Shown piece by piece: positions 6,468-14,025 of a stretch of DNA of 19,486 nucleotides. The notes under the pieces are model-generated. The model searched no databases. It was given only the letters and a program-made list of their open reading frames with translations, and was not told where the DNA came from. The DNA is from RGIG6904 sp024680835 (lineage in GTDB: Bacteria > Bacillota > Clostridia > Lachnospirales > Lachnospiraceae). The DNA is taken from assembly GCA_024680835.1 (NCBI GenBank), contig JAILBP010000240.1, positions 1 to 19,486 on the forward strand. The letters are read 5' to 3'. The stretch's first letter is position 1. Every line of letters starts with the position of its first letter. Position numbers and translations under genes: made by a program.

Positions 6468-9331
6468 TAACGCGGTACCTCCACCATCTCGTATGCCTCA
6501 AAGACATCCATCTCTGCGTAATCTGTAAATCCGTCAAGCACAAGACCGCACTCGAATCCGGCCTTGACCTCTTTGACATCGTCTTTGAATCTCTTCAGAG
6601 AAGCGAGATCGCCGTCGAAGATCTGCTCGCCCTCTCTGGTGACTCTCACCTTGCAGCCGCGTTTGAATACACCATCCAATACATAGCTTCCGGCGATGTT
6701 GCCGATTCCGGATGCCTTGAATATCTGGCGAACTTCCGCATGACCGATAACCTTCTCCTCGTAGATGGGATCCAGCATACCCTTCATGGCTGCTTCCACG
6801 TCCTCTATAGCATTGTATATAACCTTGTAAAGTCTTACATCCACGCCTTCTCTGTCTGCCGTGGACTTAGCCACTGCATCGGGTCTTACGTTAAATCCTA
6901 TGATGATAGCATTTGAAGCTGAAGCCAGGATGACATCGGATTCATTGATCGCACCGACACCACCGTGTATTACCTTCACTACGACTTCATCATTTGAAAG
7001 TTTCACGAGAGACTGTTTTACTGCTTCCACAGAACCCTGTACATCAGCCTTCACGATGATATCCAGCTCTTTCATGTTACCGGACTGGATCTGGCTGAAG
7101 AGATCATCCAGTGATACTCTTGCTCTGGATTCCTCCACAAGCTTATTCTTGCCCTCTGCGATATATGTATCCGCAAATGCCTTGGCTTCCTTCTCAGAAT
7201 CCATGGCAACGAAAACTTCTCCGGCGTTGGGAACGCTGTTCAGACCCAGGATCTCCACAGGTGTTGAAGGTCTTGCTTCCTTGACATTATGACCTCTGTC
7301 ATCGATCATGGCTCTGACCTTACCGTATGAAGAACCGCAGGCTACAGGCTGTCCAACCTTGAGTGTACCCTTCTGCACCAGAACAGTGGCAACCGGACCT
7401 CTTCCCTTGTCCAGCTGTGCCTCTATGATGATACCTCTTGCATTTCTCTTGGGATTGGCCTTGAGCTCCAATATATCCGCTGTCAGCAGTATCATCTCCA
7501 GAAGGTTATCGATACCTTCCTTGGTACGTGCGGAAACAGGACAAAATACGGTGCTGCCGCCCCAATCCTCCGGGATCAGCTCATACTCGGTAAGCTCCTG
7601 CTTAACCTTCTCTATGTTTGCTGAAGGCTTATCTATCTTATTTACAGCTACGATTATCTCTACACCGGCTGCTTTCGCATGGTTTATAGCCTCAACTGTC
7701 TGGGGCATGACACCGTCGTCTGCAGCTACCACGAGGATCGCGATATCCGTCGAGTTCGCGCCTCTCATACGCATTGCGGTGAATGCCTCATGTCCGGGTG
7801 TATCGATGAATGTGATCTTCTGATCACCGACTCTTACCATATATGCACCGATGGCCTGTGTGATACCGCCGGCCTCCTTGTCGGTGACTTTTGTATCTCT
7901 GATGGCATCCAAAAGTGATGTTTTACCATGATCTACATGTCCCATAACGCAGACTACCGGAGGACGTTTCACAAGTTTTGCGTCATCCTCGTCCTCTTCC
8001 TTCAGAAGCTCTGCTATGGCATCTACTCTCTCTTCAGGTGATGCGATGAAATTAAACTCCAGTGCAAGGCTCTCCGCCTCATCATATGAGATATCGGAGT
8101 TCATGGTGTACATCTTGCCTTTTTCGAAGAGCTTTTTGATGATCTCTGAAGCTGTGACCTTCATGCGGCTGGCAAGCTCGCCTATTGTAAGATGCTCCGG
8201 AAGCTCAATCTCCTTGATCTGGGTCTTCTCTTCCTTCTCCTCAGCTGTCATGGCAGTCTTATTGCGCTGCTTGTAACCAGTTGTCTTCTCCAGGTTCTTA
8301 AGCTGCTCTGCATGCCTTGAATTCTTGTCGAAATCCTTGTTGTCGCGCTTGTCCTTGCCCTTGCGGCCGTTCTTTCTGTTAGGATCTGCAACGGCAGCTG
8401 CCTGGTTTGCGCTGTTGTCTCTTATTTGTGACTGCTGCCCAGGTTTTCCCTGGCGATCCTTATTGAATCTATTGTCACCTCTACTGCCTTCATTGCGACC
8501 GGTATTATTGCGATCACCGCCATAACGATTCCCGGAATTGCTGGTAGTATAGATTTTTTTGCCGTTCTTTTCGCCGGTTTTTTCTCCGGCTCTTTCGCCT
8601 TTTTGCCCATGTCTTCTGTCCCTGTCACCTGAATTACCCTTCTTTTTCTCTTCAACGGGTATTATGACCTTCTCGCCTGTGAGACCGAATCTTCTCTCCT
8701 GCGGTTTCTTCTCGTTGAGCTGATTTGAAGGAGCTGCGGTATTTGCTGCATTCTCGCCGGACTTATTATCTGTCTTTACCACTGCCTCAGTATTGTTGTC
8801 TGCAGGCTTTACTTCCGTTACATTTACTTCAGTCTTCTCAGCCTGTTTTACCGTGGTATCGGCAGGTGTCACAGCTTTAGCACCTGCATCATCACGTACA
8901 GTTTCCTTTGTCTCCTGTGACACGTTCTCCTCAGTATGCGGCTTTGCGACCTTTACCGGTATGAAACGGGTAGGCGTACCTATGGGGCGTTTTCCCCCCG
9001 GATGTACCGGTGCCTTGCCCGGAGCCGGATGAGCGGGTGGCTTGGGAGCTACCGGTTTTTTTACCGGATGAGCAGACTTCTGCTCCTGAAGCACCGGATT
9101 ATATACCGCTGTGATACTCTTTTTCTTTTTGGGAGCAGCCGGTTTTTGCGCCTCTACCTCGGAAAGTTTCTGAGAAGGTACAAATTCCTTTTTTACCCTC
9201 TCTATAACATCCTCCTCGATATAGCTCATGTGAGATTTGATATCCTGGATGTTATTCTTGATATACTCTGTCAGTTCCTTGGGTATGACATCCATTTCTT
9301 TTGCAACTTCATAAACTCTTCTCTTTGCCAT
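6467..9331 (-). CDS. infB: Translation initiation factor IF-2
   Basis: IF-2 is the GTPase that places initiator tRNA on the 30S subunit and promotes subunit joining. The 954-residue product starts with an IF2_N domain (1-50). A long charged, low-complexity linker (about 55-375, rich in K, P, N, G, R) follows, then a second IF2_N module (about 380-430). The G domain shows GHVDHGKT (464-471), DTPGHE (510-515) and NKID (564-567). The C-terminal domains II-IV run to the end (MVEVPR). The start ATG overlaps the ylxQ stop (TAATG), with GGAGGAG inside the last ylxQ codons. The stop overlaps rbfA the same way. Confidence 0.98.
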   Translation of the reverse strand: MAKRRVYEVAKEMDVIPKELTEYIKNNIQDIKSHMSYIEEDVIERVKKEFVPSQKLSEVEAQKPAAPKKKKSITAVYNPVLQEQKSAHPVKKPVAPKPPAHPAPGKAPVHPGGKRPIGTPTRFIPVKVAKPHTEENVSQETKETVRDDAGAKAVTPADTTVKQAEKTEVNVTEVKPADNNTEAVVKTDNKSGENAANTAAPSNQLNEKKPQERRFGLTGEKVIIPVEEKKKGNSGDRDRRHGQKGERAGEKTGEKNGKKIYTTSNSGNRYGGDRNNTGRNEGSRGDNRFNKDRQGKPGQQSQIRDNSANQAAAVADPNRKNGRKGKDKRDNKDFDKNSRHAEQLKNLEKTTGYKQRNKTAMTAEEKEEKTQIKEIELPEHLTIGELASRMKVTASEIIKKLFEKGKMYTMNSDISYDEAESLALEFNFIASPEERVDAIAELLKEEDEDDAKLVKRPPVVCVMGHVDHGKTSLLDAIRDTKVTDKEAGGITQAIGAYMVRVGDQKITFIDTPGHEAFTAMRMRGANSTDIAILVVAADDGVMPQTVEAINHAKAAGVEIIVAVNKIDKPSANIEKVKQELTEYELIPEDWGGSTVFCPVSARTKEGIDNLLEMILLTADILELKANPKRNARGIIIEAQLDKGRGPVATVLVQKGTLKVGQPVACGSSYGKVRAMIDDRGHNVKEARPSTPVEILGLNSVPNAGEVFVAMDSEKEAKAFADTYIAEGKNKLVEESRARVSLDDLFSQIQSGNMKELDIIVKADVQGSVEAVKQSLVKLSNDEVVVKVIHGGVGAINESDVILASASNAIIIGFNVRPDAVAKSTADREGVDVRLYKVIYNAIEDVEAAMKGMLDPIYEEKVIGHAEVRQIFKASGIGNIAGSYVLDGVFKRGCKVRVTREGEQIFDGDLASLKRFKDDVKEVKAGFECGLVLDGFTDYAEMDVFEAYEMVEVPR

Positions 9332-9642
9332 TAAGCTCGCTCCTCCTCAATCTTCGCTCTGACAAGCTGTGCAAGATTATTATCCGTAATGACAGCCACC
9401 GACCTGAACTCACGCCCTATGGCGCCGCCTATCGATGCCCTGTCGGAATAAATACACCAGTCTGTTTTCCTGTTGATACACATGTTTTTGAATTTCTTTT
9501 TGGTATTGTCCGTCGCGTCCTCTGCTATGATGCAAAATACCGCTTTGCCCGATTTTATGGCATTTTCCGCGCCGGTCTCTCCGCTGGCTACCTTTCCCGC
9601 CTTTGCGGCCATGGAAAGAGCCGATCTGAATCTGTCCGTCAT
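9331..9642 (-). CDS. ylxQ: L7Ae-family ribosomal-like protein (YlxQ)
   Basis: Small RNA-binding protein of the L7Ae/L30e fold, 103 residues. Diagnostic segments are FRSALSMAAKAGKVASGE, VFCIIAEDATDN and IGREFRSVAVITDNNLAQ. YlxQ-type proteins lie between rnpM and infB in most Firmicutes, and members of the fold bind kink-turn RNA. The exact client is not established here. The ATG overlaps the rnpM stop by four bases (ATGA) with no strong ribosome site of its own, which suggests coupling. The stop overlaps the infB start. Confidence 0.9.
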   Translation of the reverse strand: MTDRFRSALSMAAKAGKVASGETGAENAIKSGKAVFCIIAEDATDNTKKKFKNMCINRKTDWCIYSDRASIGGAIGREFRSVAVITDNNLAQLVRAKIEEERA

Positions 9643-9899
9643 GTGTCAAATGCAGGTCGTATTTTCTCATAAGTTTCTTCCGAAACCGATGTTTTGAATG
9701 TCCTGTTCAAAGCCTTTGTCTTTCTGAGTTTCAGAAAGCATTCAGCATTTTTACAGACATAAGCCCCACGACCTTCCGCCTTTCCTGTGATGTCCGGTTC
9801 GACAAGACCGTCTTTAGTCCTTACTATGCGTATCATCTCGTTTTTCGGTCTGACGTTACGACACCCGATACAGGTCCTCATTGGAATCTTTTTCTCCAA
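9639..9899 (-). CDS. rnpM: RNase P modulator RnpM (YlxR, DUF448)
   Basis: Small basic RNA-binding protein with the YlxR signature PMRTCIGCR followed by NEMIRIVR, GRGAYVCKNAECF and a C-terminal basic segment. In B. subtilis, YlxR has been described as an RNase P modulator. I place the start at the TTG at 9899. It lies 7 bases after AGGAGG, which is formed by the last codons of nusA (Q-E-A). A longer reading would use a TTG at 9905 that overlaps the nusA stop but sits only one base from the AGGAGG. This gives 86 residues, close to the family norm. An internal ATG at codon 7 is possible. Confidence 0.9.
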   Translation of the reverse strand: MEKKIPMRTCIGCRNVRPKNEMIRIVRTKDGLVEPDITGKAEGRGAYVCKNAECFLKLRKTKALNRTFKTSVSEETYEKIRPAFDT

Positions 9900-9901
9900 A
9901 C

Positions 9902-11317
9902 TCAAGCCTCCTGTGGATGAAACGTTCCGTCTTCGTCAAAGTAGCCGGCATTGAAGTTGCCGTCCTCATCGTAATATCCTGCGTGGAATGTGCCGTCCTC
10001 ATCGTAATATCCGTAATGGAAGGCTCCATCCTCGTCGAAATATCCCTCATGGAAAGCTCCGTCTTCGTCAAAGAATCCGAAGTGGAATTTTCCTGCTTCA
10101 TCATAATATCCCTCATGGAAGGCACCGTCTTCGTCATAGTAACCTTCATGGAATACACCGTTCTCATCAGTATAACCGAAATCATCTGTGTTCTCTGTAT
10201 ATTCAGGTGTCTCCTCAACATCCTGATAATCATTCTCGTAATCAAGGAAGTCGCCTGCTTCTCTCGCCTGGCTCTCAGACTTGATATCGATCTTAAAGCC
10301 TGTAAGCTTTGCTGCAAGGCGCGCGTTCTGACCTTCTTTTCCGATGGCAAGTGAGAGCTGATAGTCCGGAACCACAACCCTGGCGGTCTTTTCCTCGGCA
10401 TCCGCTATAACCGAAATAACCTTTGAAGGACTGAGTGCGTTCTGTATAAGGTTTGCCGGGTTATCATCCCAGTTGATGATGTCTATCTTCTCACCTCTGA
10501 GCTCCTCCACAACCTCATTTACCCTGTTTCCGTTCTGACCTACGCAGGCGCCCACGGCATCCACATCCGGATCGTTGGACCACACTGCGATCTTTGTACG
10601 GCTTCCTGCCTCTCTGGCAATGCTCTTTATCTCCACAATGCCTTCAGCCATCTCCGTAACTTCCGTCTCGAAAAGTCTTCTGACAAGTTCCGGATGAGTA
10701 CGGCTAACCATGATCTTCGGTCCCTTCGGGTTGGTGCGGACTTCGCAAACATAGAGCTTGATCCTGTCGTTGGGCTCGAAGTGCTCGGACTTGACCATCT
10801 CCTTCTCCACCAGAAGAGCATCAAGCTTTCCTAAGTTAACCGAAAGGTTCTTGCCTACATATCTCTGTACCACACCTGTGACGATGTCTCTCTCTTTTTC
10901 ATAATACTCACTGTAGAGGACTCTTCTCTCCTCCTCGCGGATCTTCTGGAGTATGACGTTCTTGGCGTTGGATGTGGCGATACGTCCAAACTCCTTGGAA
11001 TCCACATCCATGGTAATGAAATCACCGGGCTTTAATGTAGGATCCAACATCTGAGCCTTTCCGAGAGCGATCTGATTGTTGGGATTTTCAACATTCTCCA
11101 CTACCTCTTTTTCAAGCTGGCAGCTGAATGCACATTTATCGCGATCCATTATAACGCGCACATTGGTGGAATCACCGTACTGTTTATGGCACGCAGTGAT
11201 AAGAGACTGCTCGATGGCGTCAAGGATGGAATCCTTACTGATGTTTTTTTCGCGCTCTAACGCCTCCAGTGCGTCTCTTAATGAATTCTCTTCCGCGGTT
11301 GGCTTAACCTTCTTCAT
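9902..11317 (-). CDS. nusA: Transcription termination/antitermination protein NusA with C-terminal repeat tail
   Basis: NusA binds RNA polymerase and nascent RNA to control pausing, termination and antitermination. The N-terminal domain (about 1-135, with EEERRVLYSEYYE at its end) is followed by an S1 domain (about 140-205) and a KH1 domain with GACVGQNGNRV (256-266). A KH2 domain carries AIGKEGQNARLAAKLTG (324-340). The core ends near 355, as in typical Firmicutes NusA. Residues about 356-380 are an acidic linker, and 381-468 are eight tandem 11-residue repeats (consensus GYYDEDGxFHx), then QEA. The E. coli C-terminal acidic repeats are a different kind of tail. The ATG follows AGGAGG at an 11-base spacing, or AAGGG closer in. 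Confidence 0.97.
   Translation of the reverse strand: MKKVKPTAEENSLRDALEALEREKNISKDSILDAIEQSLITACHKQYGDSTNVRVIMDRDKCAFSCQLEKEVVENVENPNNQIALGKAQMLDPTLKPGDFITMDVDSKEFGRIATSNAKNVILQKIREEERRVLYSEYYEKERDIVTGVVQRYVGKNLSVNLGKLDALLVEKEMVKSEHFEPNDRIKLYVCEVRTNPKGPKIMVSRTHPELVRRLFETEVTEMAEGIVEIKSIAREAGSRTKIAVWSNDPDVDAVGACVGQNGNRVNEVVEELRGEKIDIINWDDNPANLIQNALSPSKVISVIADAEEKTARVVVPDYQLSLAIGKEGQNARLAAKLTGFKIDIKSESQAREAGDFLDYENDYQDVEETPEYTENTDDFGYTDENGVFHEGYYDEDGAFHEGYYDEAGKFHFGFFDEDGAFHEGYFDEDGAFHYGYYDEDGTFHAGYYDEDGNFNAGYFDEDGTFHPQEA
9914..10177 (-). repeat. Eight-unit 33-bp tandem repeat encoding the NusA tail
   Basis: Eight consecutive 11-codon units encode G-[YF]-[YFT]-D-E-[DNA]-G-x-F-[HN]-x (NusA residues 381-468). 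Every unit keeps Gly1, Asp4, Glu5, Gly7 and Phe9. Synonymous codons differ from unit to unit (for example GAC/GAT and TAC/TAT), so the array is not a fresh slippage product and the amino-acid pattern appears to be conserved by selection. The unit count and boundaries are read directly from the sequence. Confidence 0.9.
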
Positions 11318-11375
11318 TTTTCCCTTTTCCTCCTACATTAAGACCGTTGTGTTATCTGAGTATTTTTCAAAATCA

Positions 11376-11840
11376 TCAAAAATCTACGGTAAGTTTTATG
11401 CTGGCAATATTTTTTCTCTCAAGTTTCTTCTCTGCACCCTGAATCTCCAGATCGACATATTCGTCATCAAATCCCTTTAATATGCCTGTCATATCCTTGG
11501 TGCCGTCCACAGGCTTAAAGGTATGAACATCCACTTCCATTCCGATGCTGTAGCTTAAGTGCTTGTCCTTTTTGAGCGTCCTCCCAAGTCCCGGAGAGCT
11601 CACCTCGAAAATATATGCATCCGGTATGAAATCCTCTTCATCCAGGATCGTATTCATCTCGCGGCTCACTGCCTCGCACTCGTTGATATCAACGCCGCCC
11701 TCTTTGTCGATGAAAATACGAAGGTAGTACTCGCTTCCTTCCTTTACGTATTCCACATCGTAGAGCGTGAGTCCCATCCTATCCAAAACAGGGGTAACCA
11801 AATCTTCTGTTCTCTTCTCATAATCTGAATGTTTAGACAT
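11376..11840 (-). CDS. rimP: Ribosome maturation factor RimP
   Basis: RimP assists 30S subunit maturation. The protein has the N-terminal alpha/beta domain (LYDVEYVKEGSEYYLRIFIDKEGG, with INECEAVSREMN) and the junction motif FEVSSPGLGRTL. A C-terminal SH3-like domain follows (ILKGFDDEYVDLEI). The start is the ATG at 11840, 4 bases after GGGAGG. An in-frame TTG four codons upstream would overlap that ribosome site. This gives 154 residues, the usual size. It is the first protein gene of the nusA operon. Its start is only about 20 bases from the terminator-like hairpin that follows tRNA-Glu, so there is no room for a separate promoter between them. Confidence 0.96.
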   Translation of the reverse strand: MSKHSDYEKRTEDLVTPVLDRMGLTLYDVEYVKEGSEYYLRIFIDKEGGVDINECEAVSREMNTILDEEDFIPDAYIFEVSSPGLGRTLKKDKHLSYSIGMEVDVHTFKPVDGTKDMTGILKGFDDEYVDLEIQGAEKKLERKNIASIKLTVDF

Positions 11841-11857
11841 AGAACCTCCCAAATAAT

Positions 11858-11893
11858 GAAAAATGAGAGCCTCAAGAAACTTGAAGCTCTCAT
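11858..11893 (-). terminator. Intrinsic terminator / attenuator between tRNA-Glu and rimP
   Basis: On the transcribed strand a 14-bp stem (arms 11880-11893 and 11863-11876, one G-U pair, 3-base loop) is followed by a U run (11859-11863) and further U-rich sequence. It ends about 10 bases before the rimP ribosome site. A smaller hairpin (CATATG arms 11891-11896 and 11903-11908) competes with its base. It should end most transcripts after the tRNA, so rimP and the downstream operon would need read-through or antitermination. Confidence 0.8.
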
Positions 11894-11913
11894 ATGCTTA
11901 AACATATGAAAAA

Positions 11914-11985
11914 CAGTCCGTACGGGAATCGAACCCGTGTTTCCGCCGTGAGAGGGCGGCGTCTTAACCGCTTGACCAACGAACC
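11914..11985 (-). tRNA. tRNA-Glu (anticodon CTC)
   Basis: On the minus strand a 72-base cloverleaf folds with acceptor arms GGTTCGT and ACGGACT (two G-U pairs) and discriminator G. The anticodon stem is CCGCC/GGCGG with loop CTCTCAC, giving anticodon CTC, which reads GAG (Glu). The T arm ACGGG-TTCGATT-CCCGT is perfect. The 3' CCA is not encoded (the next bases are TTTTT). The -10 box ends 7 bases before the mature 5' end, so the primary transcript has almost no 5' leader. Confidence 0.96.
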
Positions 11986-11992
11986 GTGTTAC

Positions 11993-12021
11993 ATAATAAC
12001 CTTAATCGCATTTCTTGTCAA
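11993..12021 (-). promoter_or_regulatory. Promoter of tRNA-Glu and the rimP-nusA-infB operon
   Basis: TTGACA (12016-12021) and TATTAT (11993-11998) are separated by 17 bases. The expected start falls at about 11985-11987, at or one or two bases before the first tRNA base. It is the only strong promoter seen upstream of rimP, so it probably drives both the tRNA and, by read-through, the long operon. Confidence 0.85.
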
Positions 12022-12116
12022 GCATTTTTCTGAAAAAAATATTAATGATAGTTTTGACAGCCGTTCCACCGGGTTTTTACCTGCCGGATCACATACATAT
12101 TCTCTGCTTTTCGTCA

Positions 12117-12545
12117 CTACTCCAGATAATCAAAAATATTAAATGATTCTTCTGTCTGTTCTTCCTCATCGGTTATGCCCGGCACGAACTCCGTGACATA
12201 GGTATCTCCCGAAACAGGATCGATATAGTAGCGATTCAGGGAACCTGTGTATGAATGATACAGGATCACGATCTCATCTTCCGCTTCCGAAGCTATATCC
12301 CAATAAACCTCATACTCTCCGTCTTCCACAATACCTTCCAGATCCGGGTTTGCCTCATAACAGTAATTCTCTACCGCTGTAAGTGCCTCTTCTCCTGTGA
12401 GAGCCTCCTCTGAGGAAGTATCTTCACCCTGCTCACCGGATTCTTCTGCCGGTTCCGTGTTATCCTTCACCTCATTTTTCGCACCGCATCCCACTGTCAT
12501 GACTGCCATACCCAGTATCAATGCCATAACCACTGCCTTCTTCAT
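12117..12545 (-). CDS. Putative lipoprotein of unknown function
   Basis: A 142-residue protein (from the ATG at 12545) with a typical lipoprotein signal: MKK, a hydrophobic core of about 14 residues and a TVGC-G lipobox with Cys20. A Glu/Ser/Thr-rich linker (about 25-55) follows. The remaining 85-residue domain includes YCYEANPDLEG, YEVYWDIASE, IVILYHSYTG and RYYIDPVSGDTYVTEF. The ending with an ordered IDPVSGDTY block resembles small PepSY-like lipoproteins, but I cannot assign the family with confidence. An ATG three codons upstream (12554) is possible but has a worse ribosome-site spacing. It is followed by the tRNA promoter with no clear terminator between. Confidence 0.75.
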   Translation of the reverse strand: MKKAVVMALILGMAVMTVGCGAKNEVKDNTEPAEESGEQGEDTSSEEALTGEEALTAVENYCYEANPDLEGIVEDGEYEVYWDIASEAEDEIVILYHSYTGSLNRYYIDPVSGDTYVTEFVPGITDEEEQTEESFNIFDYLE

Positions 12546-12564
12546 AATGATCATCTCGCTTTCT

Positions 12565-12593
12565 TATATAGTATTATTGTATTTTGATTTCAG
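12565..12593 (-). promoter_or_regulatory. Possible promoter of the lipoprotein gene
   Basis: CTGAAA (12588-12593) and TATATA (12565-12570) are 17 bases apart on the minus strand, 20 bases before the lipoprotein ATG. Each box matches the sigma-A consensus at four of six bases, in AT-rich context. It is a weak call. Confidence 0.35.
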
Positions 12594-12634
12594 GCTTTTT
12601 CCCTGTAAAAAACGGGCTGTTAACTACAGACTTA

Positions 12635-13084
12635 TCAGTCCTCCGGAAGTCCGTCCTCCGATATCATCTTCAGATTCTCACCTATAACAGCAAGACTCTG
12701 ATACATGTTATTGCGCATCTCATCAGACAGACCGTGTCCTGCTATGTCTATTGCGATAGAAGCTCGACTTTTTATATTGTCAGCAATCTTACTCCCTTCC
12801 GGTGTAAATGTCAGATGGGCACGATATGTTCCTTTTTCGAACATTTCAAGGAGACCTTTTTTTTGAAGTGTGGAAACCGCACGGGATACATCTGCCTTAT
12901 CCCTGCCGCAAAGCTTGGCCAGATCCGCGGAGGAAAGTTCTCCATCGTGATTGGATATCACAACAAAATACAGGGCATATCCGCCCTTAAGGCCGTGTTT
13001 TTTCATCTCATCTGTTGCTATCCTGTTCCAATAGTGCATTATCTTGAATATAGAAGTTGTAAAAGTCTCAAATCTATCCTGCAT
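12635..13084 (-). CDS. MarR-family transcriptional regulator
   Basis: A 149-residue winged-helix regulator. N-terminal helices (1-45) are likely for dimerisation. The winged-helix region is about 48-95: LSSADLAKLCGRDKADVSRAVSTLQKKGLLE with the recognition helix near 62-77 and the wing near 82-93. Further dimerisation helices follow. It lies 27 bases downstream of degV in the same direction with only a weak ribosome site, so it is probably co-transcribed with and coupled to degV. MarR proteins usually repress their own operon; two matching palindromes at the degV promoter are the obvious candidate sites. Because DegV proteins bind fatty acids, a FabT-like lipid-sensing role is possible but unproven. 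No clear terminator follows. Confidence 0.88.
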   Translation of the reverse strand: MQDRFETFTTSIFKIMHYWNRIATDEMKKHGLKGGYALYFVVISNHDGELSSADLAKLCGRDKADVSRAVSTLQKKGLLEMFEKGTYRAHLTFTPEGSKIADNIKSRASIAIDIAGHGLSDEMRNNMYQSLAVIGENLKMISEDGLPED

Positions 13085-13111
13085 AATATATTCCGTCCTG
13101 TCTCAGCGTGA

Positions 13112-13951
13112 TCACAACCGGTCAAAAAACGCCACCGCTATCGCCCCGGGACCGCCGTGGGTTCCCACAACACATCCGATCTGTGCAATATCAAGGCTTT
13201 CCAGTTCATTTTGCCATAAATCTTTACTGTCTTCAATATAATTCTGCAGAAGATCGTCGGAACAGCCTGTATATCCCAGCAATATCGGCATGGAATAATC
13301 TATTCCGTATTTTTTCGCTTCTTCGTTCAAAAAGTTGTTACCTTTTCTGGAGCCTCTGGCTTTTCCCAAAAGTGAGATCATACCGTCCGATATGGATATG
13401 ACAGGCTTGATGTTCAGCACATTTCCCGCGAATGCGGCCGTCTTAGAGATGCGCCCACCCTTCTGCAGATACTTCAACGTATCCAAAAGGGCGATGATCC
13501 TCACATGTTCACGCTTTTCCTCCAAAAGTGCGCATATCTCGTCAAGATCTTTTCCCTCATCAATGCACTTTACGGCGAAGGATGCCAGTATGCCGGTACC
13601 TATAGCCACAGTTCTGCTGTCTATGACACGCACATTTTCAAATTCCTCTGCCGCGATCGAAGCGCTCTGGAATGTTCCCGAAAACTCGGATGCCAGCGTC
13701 AGCACTATCGCACTGTCACCATTTTGCGAAATCTCCTTAAATACCGACTCAAAAACTGCGGGAGACGGCTGACTGGTACTCGGCATCTCATCGCCATTCA
13801 CAAGCCTTTTGTAAAACTCGTCTTTTTTCATCTCGACACCGTCGAGGAATTCCTCCTCGCCGAAATGCACGAAGAGCGGTACCACCTGAAGTTTTGCTGC
13901 ATCCTTTTCACAAAGATCCGCAGTAGAATCAATTATTAACCTTATAGCCAT
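13112..13951 (-). CDS. DegV-family (FakB-like) fatty acid-binding protein
   Basis: DegV/FakB proteins bind a fatty acid and present it to the kinase FakA for phosphorylation, feeding phospholipid synthesis; many paralogues exist with different chain preference. The 279-residue product has DSTADL (8-13), TSQPSP (59-64), SGTFQSA (91-97), DTLKYLQKGGRISK (157-170) and the C-terminal GTHGGPGA (263-270). These correspond to the lipid-contacting and conserved loop regions of the family. The ATG follows AAGGAAAGG. It has a consensus promoter with two palindromes and is followed by a MarR regulator gene. No fakA is in the window. Confidence 0.93.
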   Translation of the reverse strand: MAIRLIIDSTADLCEKDAAKLQVVPLFVHFGEEEFLDGVEMKKDEFYKRLVNGDEMPSTSQPSPAVFESVFKEISQNGDSAIVLTLASEFSGTFQSASIAAEEFENVRVIDSRTVAIGTGILASFAVKCIDEGKDLDEICALLEEKREHVRIIALLDTLKYLQKGGRISKTAAFAGNVLNIKPVISISDGMISLLGKARGSRKGNNFLNEEAKKYGIDYSMPILLGYTGCSDDLLQNYIEDSKDLWQNELESLDIAQIGCVVGTHGGPGAIAVAFFDRL

Positions 13952-13976
13952 TTTCTTTTTCCTTTCCTTGTATTAG

Positions 13977-13990
13977 GTTGATTTTTCAAC
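13977..13990. promoter_or_regulatory. Candidate MarR operator O2
   Basis: GTTGA-TTTT-TCAAC is a perfect 5-bp inverted repeat with a 4-base centre, located at and just after the predicted degV start site. It shares the half-site GTTGA/TCAAC and the same centre length with O1, 36 bp away centre to centre. Binding here would block promoter clearance. Confidence 0.55.
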
Positions 13991-13996
13991 ATTCAG

Positions 13997-14025
13997 ATGA
14001 TAATGCTTTGATGTTGAAATGTCAA
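13997..14025 (-). promoter_or_regulatory. Promoter of the degV-marR operon
   Basis: TTGACA (14020-14025) and TATCAT (13997-14002) are separated by exactly 17 bases, about 45 bases upstream of the degV start. The -35 box lies inside palindrome O1, and the start site borders palindrome O2. Confidence 0.8.

Noticed and set aside
8422..8655. 77-residue minus-strand frame rich in Lys with a hydrophobic segment
   Set aside because: It is an out-of-frame reading of the low-complexity IF-2 linker, with no ribosome site.
9881..10354. Plus-strand frames of 157 and 98 residues with repetitive sequence
   Set aside because: They are antisense readings of the NusA tandem repeat, which keeps any frame open because the unit is a multiple of three.
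12030..12116. Possible terminator between the lipoprotein gene and the tRNA promoter
   Set aside because: There is a T run, but no stable stem directly before it. CCGG motifs nearby do not make a convincing hairpin.
12606..12625. Possible terminator after marR (CTGT/ACAG followed by CCCGTTTTTT)
   Set aside because: The stem is only four base pairs and the T run is separated by GC-rich sequence, so it is too weak to call.
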